From positions 1,629,501 to 1,693,500 of the forward strand of contig NZ_CP035490.1 of assembly GCF_004135205.1 (NCBI RefSeq): DNA of 64,000 nucleotides. The letters are read 5' to 3'. This stretch comes from Hahella sp. KA22. GTDB lineage: Bacteria; Pseudomonadota; Gammaproteobacteria; Pseudomonadales; Oleiphilaceae. Made by a program: the position numbers and the translations under genes. A model generated the notes under the pieces. That model made no database searches, was not told where the DNA came from, and was given only the letters and a program-made list of their open reading frames with translations. This document shows positions 33,399-41,046 of the stretch, one piece after another; position 1 is the stretch's first letter, and each line of letters starts with the position of its first letter.

Positions 33399-36068
33399 CT
33401 ACAGCAGCTTTTGCAGTTCCGGGATGCAGGAGCCGCAGTTAGTGCCGGCATTCAGGCATTGGCCAATGGCCTCCACCGTCTGCAGCCCTTTGTCCCGAAT
33501 CGTCTGGCGCAGGGTGTTTTCTCCCACGCCGAAGCAGGCGCAGATGGTGCGGCCGGCATGAGCGGCGTCGGAGCGCGGAACGCCGGCGAGCAGACCAAGG
33601 CGGTCGCTGTGGGTCAGAGCTTCCAGGTCGAACAGACTCGCCAGCCAGGAGCGTTCCGGCAACTCCGGCGTAGGACCGATAAACAGGCACGCCGTCAGAC
33701 GGTCGCCGGCAAAGCAGGCGCTGCGATATTTTCCCGTCGCCCTGTCCTGATACTCCAGCCATTCGCTTTCACTCTGATCGGATGGGCTCAGTAAGGCGCG
33801 CGCCCACTGGCTCCAGTCTGCGATGGACGCAGTCCCGGCGATCTCATAGCGATAGAAGCGGGCGCCGCTGATTTTTGTCCAATAGGGCGCTCCTTCCAGG
33901 TTCAATTCTTCCCGGGAGAAAATAAAACCGTGCCAGGCCGCCTCAAAGCGCTCCAGCATTACCGGGGTGTGCTTACTCTCGGGCTGGCCGGAGTGAGGGT
34001 CGGTCACAGGGTTGACCAAGGCCCCGACCCGTCCCGCCGCACTGAATTGCGCCGTCCAGTGCATGGGGACGAATAGCTGTCCGGGTTGTTGCTCATCCGT
34101 CAGATCAGCTCTGGCGATCAGCGCGCCATAATGGGAGCGCAGTCTGACCAGATCGTTTTGCTCGACCCCAAGCCGCTGCGCGTCCTGCGGATGCATGGCG
34201 CAATATGGCTCGCAAAGGTGCGTGTTCAGCTGCGGCGCCAGGGCGGTGCGGGTCATAGTGTGCCATTGATCGCGAATACGGCCGGTGTTGAGTGCGAAGG
34301 GCATGCGCTCATCCCGTTTTCCCTGCGGCGACTGTGGCGTAATCGGCAGCAGGAGCGCCTTGTTATGCGGATTAAAATAACCGCCGTCCTGAAACAATCT
34401 GGCGGCGCCTTGCGGCGTGGCGGCGTTAACCGGCCACTGTATCGGTTCCAGCGCGTCGTAAGCGGCGTCAGTCAGGGTTTCCAGAGCGGAGATATCGAAA
34501 GCGCGCTCTGTTTGCTCTGGCGTATTCTCGAACCCGGACAAGGCGGCGTGCTCAATGAAAATATCCCGGCTGTTGCGATAATTGAACGCTGCGCCGAAAC
34601 CCATGCGTTGCGCCACCGCGCTGACAATCCACCAGTCCGCTTTGGCCTGGCCGGGAGCGGGCAGAAAGGCGCGTTGACGGGAGATGCGCCGCTCGGAATT
34701 GGTGACGGTTCCGTCTTTCTCTCCCCAGCCGAGAGCCGGCAACAGGATGTTGGCGTATTCCGTGGTGTCAGTGCGTCGTATGCAGTCGGACACGATTACT
34801 TTGTCACAGCGGGACAGCGCCTGGGCGACCTTGTCCGCATCCGGCATGCTGACTACTGGATTGGTGCCCATGATCCAGATCGCCTTAATGCGACCCTCTG
34901 CTACGGCGTTGAAAAGGTCCACCGCTTTCAGACCGGGTTGGCTGGCCATGCGAGTGGCGTTCCAGAAGCGGCCGACCCGCTCGACATTATCCGGGGTAAA
35001 ATCCATATGCGCGGCGAGCTGATTGGCCAGTCCGCCCACCTCGCGACCGCCCATGGCGTTGGGCTGTCCGGTAAGAGAAAACGGCCCCATTCCGGGTTTG
35101 CCGATACGGCCAGTGGCCAGGTGACAGTTGATGATGGCGTTGACCTTATCGCTGCCGCTGCTGGACTGATTGACGCCCTGGGAATAGGCCGTCACGGTCT
35201 TTGGCGTTCTGCGGAACCAGTCGTAAAACGTCGCCACTTCGCCTTCTTTCAGGCCGCAATGTCGCGCCACGGCGACGATATCTGCAGTATCCTCGGCGCG
35301 GGCGGCCTTGATTGCACGGCCGAATCCCTCGGTATGTTGCTCAAGGTATTCGTAGTCAAGCGCACCCAGTCGCGCCAGGTAGGCCAGTAAGCCGTTGAAC
35401 AGCCAGGCGTCGGTTCCCGGCTGTAGCGGCAGATGCAGGTCGGCGATGTCGCAGGTGGCGGTGCGACGGGGATCGATCACCACCACTTTCATTTGCGGTC
35501 GCTGCTGTTTGGCGGCTTTGATGCGTTGATACACAATGGGATGACACCAGGCGGTATTAGAGCCGGTCAGGATAATCAGGTCGGCCAGCTCCAGATCCTC
35601 GTAGCATCCCGGTACGACATCTGCGCCGAAAGCGCGTTTGTGTCCGGCCACGGAGGAGGACATGCACAGACGTGAATTGGTGTCCACATTGGCGGAGCCA
35701 AGGAAGCCTTTCATCAGTTTGTTGGCGACGTAATAGTCCTCCGTCAACAACTGGCCGGAGAGGTAGAATGCGACGGACTCGGGGCCATGTTCGCGCACGG
35801 TGTCGCTGAGGGTGGTTGCGACAAGGTCCAGCGCGGCGTCCCAGGAAACAGTTTCGCCATTGATCTCCGGTTGCAGCAAACGGCCTTGCAAGGTCAACGT
35901 ATCCGCCAGCGCGGCGCCTTTCGAACACAAACGCCCGAAGTTGGCGGGATGGCTGCGATCGCCGGCAATGCGGGTCTCTCGCGTCGCCGCATCAATCACT
36001 TGCGCCTGGATGCCGCAACCTACGCCGCAGTAAGCGCAGGTAGTGTGTAGAGTGCGATTAGAAGTCAT
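33399..36068 (-). CDS. nasA: Assimilatory nitrate reductase catalytic subunit with C-terminal BFD-like [2Fe-2S] domain
   Basis: An 889-residue cytoplasmic molybdopterin enzyme that reduces nitrate to nitrite. The N-terminal [4Fe-4S] site is CAYCGVGCGIQ...LCSKGAAL. Molybdopterin-binding regions follow (MSSSVAGHKRAFGADVVPG; GTNPVVSMPDADKV), and the Mo-bis-MGD dinucleotide-binding domain covers ~590-720. The last ~60 residues are a bacterioferritin-associated ferredoxin-like domain (ICACFGVGENTLRQTI...NCGSCIPELQKLL) that should accept electrons, as in Klebsiella NasA. No separate NasB/NasC electron-transfer gene is here, so the electron donor must come from elsewhere. It is third in nirB-nirD-nasA, 99 bases after nirD. 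Confidence 0.96.
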   Translation of the reverse strand: MTSNRTLHTTCAYCGVGCGIQAQVIDAATRETRIAGDRSHPANFGRLCSKGAALADTLTLQGRLLQPEINGETVSWDAALDLVATTLSDTVREHGPESVAFYLSGQLLTEDYYVANKLMKGFLGSANVDTNSRLCMSSSVAGHKRAFGADVVPGCYEDLELADLIILTGSNTAWCHPIVYQRIKAAKQQRPQMKVVVIDPRRTATCDIADLHLPLQPGTDAWLFNGLLAYLARLGALDYEYLEQHTEGFGRAIKAARAEDTADIVAVARHCGLKEGEVATFYDWFRRTPKTVTAYSQGVNQSSSGSDKVNAIINCHLATGRIGKPGMGPFSLTGQPNAMGGREVGGLANQLAAHMDFTPDNVERVGRFWNATRMASQPGLKAVDLFNAVAEGRIKAIWIMGTNPVVSMPDADKVAQALSRCDKVIVSDCIRRTDTTEYANILLPALGWGEKDGTVTNSERRISRQRAFLPAPGQAKADWWIVSAVAQRMGFGAAFNYRNSRDIFIEHAALSGFENTPEQTERAFDISALETLTDAAYDALEPIQWPVNAATPQGAARLFQDGGYFNPHNKALLLPITPQSPQGKRDERMPFALNTGRIRDQWHTMTRTALAPQLNTHLCEPYCAMHPQDAQRLGVEQNDLVRLRSHYGALIARADLTDEQQPGQLFVPMHWTAQFSAAGRVGALVNPVTDPHSGQPESKHTPVMLERFEAAWHGFIFSREELNLEGAPYWTKISGARFYRYEIAGTASIADWSQWARALLSPSDQSESEWLEYQDRATGKYRSACFAGDRLTACLFIGPTPELPERSWLASLFDLEALTHSDRLGLLAGVPRSDAAHAGRTICACFGVGENTLRQTIRDKGLQTVEAIGQCLNAGTNCGSCIPELQKLL

Positions 36069-36094
36069 AAACTCGGGCCTGATGCAAAAAGGGT

Positions 36095-36157
36095 GAAACG
36101 GCGAAACCGCGGCGGGGAGTGCGGTCCCGCCGTTTCAATGGGGAAAAAGTCCCCAAG
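36095..36157 (-). other. Nested hairpins between nirD and nasA
   Basis: In the 99-base gap, GAAACGGCG (36095-36103) pairs perfectly with CGCCGTTTC (36128-36136), enclosing a second stem CCGC (36107-36110) / GCGG (36121-36124). A further short stem-loop of four Gs and four Cs around an A-rich loop follows near 36140-36155. Read as minus-strand mRNA, these structures lie between the nirD stop and the nasA start. No intrinsic T-run is present, so an mRNA stability or processing role is more likely than termination. Confidence 0.45.
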
Positions 36158-36167
36158 CTCACCATTT

Positions 36168-36497
36168 TCAATCGCTCTCTTCCGTGGCGGTGAGGGCCAC
36201 GAATATTTGCCGGCCTTCCATGCGCACCTGGAATGTGCGCGTACAGCCGGTGTCATAACCTTGGGCTTCGCCGTTCTGCAGGCTGATCACCCAGTTGTGC
36301 AGGGGGCAGGTGACGTTGTCGCCATGGACGATGCCCTGGGACAAGGCGCCGCCTTTATGGGGGCATTTGTCGCGCAGGGCGAACACTTTGTCGTCCTTGG
36401 TGCGAAACACAGCCAGGTCGCCGAAACGGGACTGCACTACGCGGGCGCCCAGGCGCGGTATTTCTTCAAGACTGCCTACCTCGATCCACTGTGTCAT
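36168..36497 (-). CDS. nirD: Nitrite reductase [NAD(P)H] small subunit
   Basis: A 109-residue Rieske-like protein, partner of NirB in cytoplasmic reduction of nitrite to ammonium. The Rieske-type ligand motifs are complete: CPHKGGALSQG and CPLHNWVISLQNGEA (many NirD proteins lack them). A bound [2Fe-2S] cluster is therefore plausible, as in nitrogen-assimilation NirD. It is 83 bases downstream of nirB. Confidence 0.95.
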   Translation of the reverse strand: MTQWIEVGSLEEIPRLGARVVQSRFGDLAVFRTKDDKVFALRDKCPHKGGALSQGIVHGDNVTCPLHNWVISLQNGEAQGYDTGCTRTFQVRMEGRQIFVALTATEESD

Positions 36498-36580
36498 AGC
36501 TGATATCTCTTCTGTCTTACGTCTCTGGAGTATTCACGTTTTGATTTATTAATCATCCCGCAGCTAGCCGTTGCGCCAGC

Positions 36581-39031
36581 TCAGTTCAATTGCGTGAGAG
36601 GGATGAACTCCTGCTTCTCCACGCCTTGAGCGGCTCGTTCCGCCCAGGGATCGATCTGCGCAAGTTTTTGCGACTCCAGAAAGCGGGCGTGGAACGCCTT
36701 GCGTTGCTCCGGATTGTCCACCAGCTCGGATTTGACGTAGCTAAGTCCGACGCGCTCCACCCAGGGCGCGGTGCGTTCGTTGTGATGGCCCTGTTCGCGA
36801 TACATCTGCATCAGGGCGCCGGCGTACTCCATGACTTCGTCCATGGTGGAGACTTTCACCAGGAAGTCGGAAACGCGTACTTTCATACCGCCGTTGCCGC
36901 CGACGTAAAGCTCCCAGCCGGAGTCCACCGCCACCACGCCGAAGTCCTTGATAGTGGCTTCAGCGCAGTTGCGCGGGCAGCCGGATACCGCCATTTTTAC
37001 TTTTGCCGGCGTCCAGGAGCCCCAGGTCATCTTCTCCAGTTTGACGCCCATGCCGGTTGAGTCCTGGGTGCCGAAGCGGCAGTACTCCGAGCCGACGCAG
37101 GTTTTCACGGTGCGTAAGGCTTTGCCGTAGGCGTGGCCGGACACCATGCCGGCGTCGTTCAGGTCTTTCCAGATATGGGGCAGGTCTTCTTTCTTGACGC
37201 CGAGCAGGTCAATCCGCTGGCCGCCGGTGACTTTGACGCAGGGCACTTTGTATTTGTCCGCCGCATCGGCGATGGCGCGCAGCTCGTTGGGCGTAGTGAG
37301 GCCGCCCCACATGCGCGGCACGACGCTGTAAGTATTGTCTTTCTGGATGTTGGCGTGCACCCGCTCGTTGATGAAGCGGGAGCGCGGATCGTCCACTTTC
37401 TGGTCCGGCCAGGCGCAAACCAGGTAGTAGTTGATGGCCGGGCGGCAGACATGGCAGCCATCCGGCTTGTCCCATTCCATGAAGGCGGCGACTTCATGAA
37501 AGGTTTTCAGGCCGTTATCGAGAATGGTTTTGCGGACGGTGTCGTGGCCGTAGCCGGTGCATTTGCAGAGCGGCTTTTCGCTGGGCGCGGTGCTGTAGTC
37601 GCCGCCGACGGTGGCCGCCAGCACTTGTTCCACCAGTCCGGTGCAGGAGCCGCAGGACGCGGAGGCCTTGGTGGCGGCGCGCACGTCGTCCAGGGTAAAG
37701 AGTTTGTTGTCGGTAATGGCTTTGACGATGTCGCCTTTGCAGACGCCGTTGCAACCGCAGATCTCGGTATCGTCAGGCAACTCCGCGACGGCGTTGATGC
37801 CCTGGCGCCCGGAGTCGCCCACCAAGTGCTGGCCGAACAGTAAGGTGTCGCGGAAGTCGCTGATGTTGGTTTTGTCGCGCATCAGTTGGAAGTACCAGGA
37901 GCCGTCGCCGGTGTCGCCGAACATGACGGAGCCGATGATTTTGTCCTCTCTGATCACCACCTTTTTATAGACGCCGCGCTTGGGGTCCTGAAACACGATG
38001 TTTTCGCTGTCGTTGTCCCCCAGGAAATTGCCGGCGGAAAACACATCGATGCCGGTGACTTTGAGCTTGGTGGAGACTTCCTTCTGTTTATAGATGCCGA
38101 TGCCATAACCCGCCAGATGGTTGGCGCAGACTTTGGCCTGATCCCAAATAGGCGCCACCAGGCCGAATAGCTCCCCCCGATGCTGGACGCACTCGCCAAT
38201 GGCGTAGATGCTGGGGTCAAAGGTCTGCATAGTGTCATTGACCACCACTCCGCGCTCACAATACAGACCACAGGATTGCGCCAGGTCGGTGTTAGGGCGA
38301 ATACCGACGGCCATCACCACGATATCCGCGGGCAGCGTCTCGCCGGTGTCGAACTTGATGGCTTTGACGCCGCCATGCTCGTCGCCTTCCAGGCAAGAGG
38401 TGTTGGCGGACATGCGGAATTTCATGCCGCGCTCTTCCAGGGCCGCTTGTAGAAAACGGGCGGAAGGACCGTCCAGCTGACGGTTCATCAGAATTTCCAG
38501 GTTATGCACGACGGTGACGTCCATGCCGTGCTTTAACAATCCGTTGGCGGCTTCCAGACCGAGCAGGCCGCCGCCGATCACGATGGCGTGCTGTTTGGAT
38601 TTGGCGGCGGAAAGCATGGTGTCCACGTCGGAAATATCCCGGAAGGTGATGACGTCTTTCAGGTCTTTACCTGGCACGGGAATAATGAAGGGATTGGAGC
38701 CGGTGGACAGCAACAGCCTGTCGTAGGCCGCTTCAGTTCCATCCGCCGCATACACGATCTTGTTGCGGCGATCCACTTTCAACGCCCGCTTTTCCCATCC
38801 GGCGTGTAAGGTGATCTGGTGGGTTTTGTACCATTCCATGTCGTTGATCATGATGTCTTCGAGCGTCTTTTCTCCGGACAACAACGGCGACAACATGATG
38901 CGGTTGTAATTGCCGTGAGGCTCTGATCCGAACACGGTGATGTCGTATTTATCCGGCGCTATTTTTAACAGCTCCTCGACCGTCCGCATTCCAGCCATTC
39001 CATTTCCGACGACGACTAATTTTTCTTTCAT
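36581..39031 (-). CDS. nirB: Nitrite reductase [NAD(P)H] large subunit
   Basis: An 816-residue sirohaem flavoprotein that reduces nitrite to ammonium with six electrons from NAD(P)H. Domains: FAD/NAD-binding reductase (~1-400; VVGNGMAGMRTVEELL, ATGSNPFI-type STGSNPFIIP, AIVIGGGLLGLEAANGL), a BFD-like [2Fe-2S] region (~415-490; CGCNGVCKGDIV, SCGSCTGLV) with a second copy (CKCTGYGHDTVRKTI), then nitrite/sulphite reductase halves. The sirohaem/[4Fe-4S] cysteines are in KTCVGSEYCRFGTQD and SGCPRNCAEATIKDFG. It is the first gene of the minus-strand operon, ~40 bases from a predicted sigma-54 start site. Confidence 0.97.
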   Translation of the reverse strand: MKEKLVVVGNGMAGMRTVEELLKIAPDKYDITVFGSEPHGNYNRIMLSPLLSGEKTLEDIMINDMEWYKTHQITLHAGWEKRALKVDRRNKIVYAADGTEAAYDRLLLSTGSNPFIIPVPGKDLKDVITFRDISDVDTMLSAAKSKQHAIVIGGGLLGLEAANGLLKHGMDVTVVHNLEILMNRQLDGPSARFLQAALEERGMKFRMSANTSCLEGDEHGGVKAIKFDTGETLPADIVVMAVGIRPNTDLAQSCGLYCERGVVVNDTMQTFDPSIYAIGECVQHRGELFGLVAPIWDQAKVCANHLAGYGIGIYKQKEVSTKLKVTGIDVFSAGNFLGDNDSENIVFQDPKRGVYKKVVIREDKIIGSVMFGDTGDGSWYFQLMRDKTNISDFRDTLLFGQHLVGDSGRQGINAVAELPDDTEICGCNGVCKGDIVKAITDNKLFTLDDVRAATKASASCGSCTGLVEQVLAATVGGDYSTAPSEKPLCKCTGYGHDTVRKTILDNGLKTFHEVAAFMEWDKPDGCHVCRPAINYYLVCAWPDQKVDDPRSRFINERVHANIQKDNTYSVVPRMWGGLTTPNELRAIADAADKYKVPCVKVTGGQRIDLLGVKKEDLPHIWKDLNDAGMVSGHAYGKALRTVKTCVGSEYCRFGTQDSTGMGVKLEKMTWGSWTPAKVKMAVSGCPRNCAEATIKDFGVVAVDSGWELYVGGNGGMKVRVSDFLVKVSTMDEVMEYAGALMQMYREQGHHNERTAPWVERVGLSYVKSELVDNPEQRKAFHARFLESQKLAQIDPWAERAAQGVEKQEFIPLTQLN

Positions 39032-39081
39032 GGACCTTCTCCAGCTCGCTGAATCCGCTACAGGCTAATTGACCGTGATAG

Positions 39082-39097
39082 AGCATGAATGGCGCCA
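39082..39097 (-). promoter_or_regulatory. Sigma-54-type promoter of nirB-nirD-nasA
   Basis: Minus-strand TGGCGCCATTCATGCT matches TGGCACG-N4-TTGCW with the essential -24 GG and -12 GC at the right spacing of ten bases. Transcription would start near 39071, giving a ~40-base leader before the nirB ATG. Confidence 0.65.
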
Positions 39098-39172
39098 ACC
39101 AAAATCTCGTTATTTTTAAGTGACTGTAATTAAAGAGATAAAAAGCGACTTTTGATGCTTTTCGAGGAAGTT

Positions 39173-39189
39173 TGCCTACAAATGGTGCG
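39173..39189. promoter_or_regulatory. NtrC-like site, nirB side
   Basis: TGCCTACAAATGGTGCG fits the 17-base NtrC frame TGCACC-N5-GGTGCA: the right half is GGTGCG and the left keeps TGC but not ACC. It lies ~75 bases upstream of the nirB -24 element, typical for an enhancer-type activator. Confidence 0.45.
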
Positions 39190-39283
39190 GTTTCTCGTCC
39201 AAGTTTTGTTCTAAAAAAGTGCGCAAATTTTAGCTGGCGCCCAACAAGAGTGATTAATTTGGTGCGACTTGAGATTTTTGTGT

Positions 39284-39300
39284 TGCGCCTATTTGGTGCG
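39284..39300. promoter_or_regulatory. NtrC-like site, good match
   Basis: TGCGCCTATTTGGTGCG matches TGCACC-N5-GGTGCA at ten of twelve specified bases and has the correct five-base centre. It is ~140 bases upstream of the transporter's -24 element and ~190 from that of nirB, so it could act on both through DNA looping. Confidence 0.6.
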
Positions 39301-39441
39301 TTGTTGTTGCGAAGAAAACACCTAACGTCCTGCCTGATAAATTTAATTATCTGATATACATAGGTATTTAAGTTTTTCTCCGGCTGCGAGCGAAATATCC
39401 AGAAAGCCTGAAAGGAGATTGGTCAGGCCTGTTTGGTCGGT

Positions 39442-39457
39442 TGGCACAGCTTTTGTA
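39442..39457 (+). promoter_or_regulatory. Sigma-54-type promoter of the nitrate transporter gene
   Basis: TGGCACAGCTTTTGTA carries a perfect TGGCAC -24 box and TTTGTA at -12, where the usual GC is GT. The predicted start is near 39468, ~45 bases before the ATG at 39513. It mirrors the nirB promoter on the other strand. Confidence 0.6.
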
Positions 39458-39512
39458 GTTCCAGTGAGTGCTTTTCTATAAGAACCCAACTGCCAATAAG
39501 ACAGGAAGATTT

Positions 39513-40985
39513 ATGTCATCCGATAAACTCAATATTCTGGATCTGTCCCAAGGGGGCGTCCGGACCTTGCATTACACCTGGTTCGCGTTTTTTCTCACGT
39601 TTGTCATGTGGTTTTCTCATGCGCCGATGAAGCCCTTCATTGTAGAGGCGTTTAATATGTCCAATGAGCAGTGGAAGGCGCTGCTTATTTTGAACGTGGC
39701 GCTGACCATTCCCGCGCGCATCGTTATCGGCATGTTGGTGGATAAGTTCGGCCCGCGTGCGGTGTACAGTCTGTTGCTGATGATATCCGCTTTCCTGTGT
39801 TGGGGATTTGCGTTTTCCACCACCTTTGAACAGCTCGCTTTGTTCCGTTTTCTGTGTGGATTCATTGGCGCTGGTTTTGTCATTGGCATTCGTCTGGTTG
39901 GAGAGTGGTTTCCCGCCAAAACCGTCGGCGTGGCGGAAGGCGTCTATGGCGGCTGGGGTAACTTCGGCTCCACCGCGGCGGCCTGGACGCTGCCTTCAAT
40001 CGCCGCCTATATCTATGGCGGCGATGAAGGGTGGCGTTATGCGATCGCCACCACGGGCGTCGTCGCCTTCTTCTATGGACTGCTGTTTTATCGCAAAGTC
40101 CGCAACACCCCGAAGGGCTCCACCTATTTCAAACCGAAAAAGAGCGGCGGACTGGAAGTCAGTTCTTGGAAAGACTTCTGGTTTTACATCGCTATGAACC
40201 TGCCGATGTATATCGCTTTGGCGGTGTTGACCTGGAAGTTGTCTCCCGCCGGTCTGGGACTGCTGTCCGACTCCACGGCGCTGATCTTGTGGGCGGGGCT
40301 GGGGGCGTTGTTCATCGTTCAGTTCTGGCAGATCTACAACGTCAATCATGAGCGTTTGAAGCAGGGCGTGCCGGAAATGCAGCGCTACAAGTTCAAGCAG
40401 GTGGCGGTGCTGGATTGGGCCTATTTCGTGACCTTTGGATCAGAGCTGGCGGTGGTGTCGATGCTGCCCGCCTTTTTTATGGAAACCTTTGGGCTGTCCC
40501 CGGTGCAGGCGGGTTTACTGGGCGGCGCTTTCGCGCTGATGAATCTGGTGGCGCGCCCCGGCGGAGGTTTGTTGTCGGATCGCTTTGGCCGCAAAAAGAC
40601 ATTGTCCATTTTAATTGCGGGCTTGGCGGTGGGCTATCTGTTGTTGAGTCAGATTTCCTCGACCTGGATGATCGCTGCGGCGGTGGCTTCGGTGATGCTC
40701 TGTTCCTTCTTCGTGCAGGCGGGAGAGGGCGCCGTGTTCGCCATGGTGCCGTTGGTGCAGCGTCGTATGACAGGTCAGATCGCAGGCATGACGGGCGCCT
40801 ACGGCAATGTGGGCGGCGTGACTTTCCTGACGGTGTACTCATTCGTCGACGCTTCCACATTCTTTATGGCCATCGCCGGGGCGGCGGCGGTTTGTTTTCT
40901 CGCAGTGCAGTTTCTGGATGAGCCCGAAGGTCATATGGTGGAAGTGGGCGAAGACGGCAGCGTGCAACTGATTGAAGTGAACTGA
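39513..40985 (+). CDS. NarK/NasA-type nitrate (nitrite) transporter, MFS
   Basis: A 490-residue major facilitator of the nitrate/nitrite porter family with about twelve membrane segments. The nitrate-signature glycine-rich motifs are visible: [21 protein letters not shown] in the first half and [17 protein letters not shown] in the second. Substrate-binding arginines should be those in [16 protein letters not shown] and in RLVGEWFP. It imports nitrate for the NasA/NirBD enzymes encoded divergently. I chose the ATG at 39513 ([15 protein letters not shown]) with AGGAAG upstream over an earlier in-frame ATG at 39468, which would begin at the predicted transcription start. Confidence 0.94.
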   Translation: MSSDKLNILDLSQGGVRTLHYTWFAFFLTFVMWFSHAPMKPFIVEAFNMSNEQWKALLILNVALTIPARIVIGMLVDKFGPRAVYSLLLMISAFLCWGFAFSTTFEQLALFRFLCGFIGAGFVIGIRLVGEWFPAKTVGVAEGVYGGWGNFGSTAAAWTLPSIAAYIYGGDEGWRYAIATTGVVAFFYGLLFYRKVRNTPKGSTYFKPKKSGGLEVSSWKDFWFYIAMNLPMYIALAVLTWKLSPAGLGLLSDSTALILWAGLGALFIVQFWQIYNVNHERLKQGVPEMQRYKFKQVAVLDWAYFVTFGSELAVVSMLPAFFMETFGLSPVQAGLLGGAFALMNLVARPGGGLLSDRFGRKKTLSILIAGLAVGYLLLSQISSTWMIAAAVASVMLCSFFVQAGEGAVFAMVPLVQRRMTGQIAGMTGAYGNVGGVTFLTVYSFVDASTFFMAIAGAAAVCFLAVQFLDEPEGHMVEVGEDGSVQLIEVN

Positions 40986-41046
40986 TTGACATGGGCGTAT
41001 CGCTGCGGCGTACTACCTTTAACTTTCCCAGCAGGAATAGTGGCGC

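Larger units (their letters stand above)
39032..39512. other. Divergent nirB / nitrate-transporter control region
   Basis: This 480-base, AT-richer region holds two back-to-back sigma-54-like promoters (39082-39097 minus, 39442-39457 plus) and at least two NtrC-like sites between them (39173-39189, 39284-39300). A third GGTGCG half-site is at 39261-39266. No gene is supported inside it. Confidence 0.7.

Noticed and set aside
34086-35390. 434-codon + strand frame opposite nasA
   Set aside because: Shadow of a certain molybdoenzyme gene; no recognisable motif.
39172-39354. 60-codon + strand frame in the nirB-transporter control region
   Set aside because: It lies across the NtrC-like sites and lacks a Shine-Dalgarno sequence; it is probably chance.
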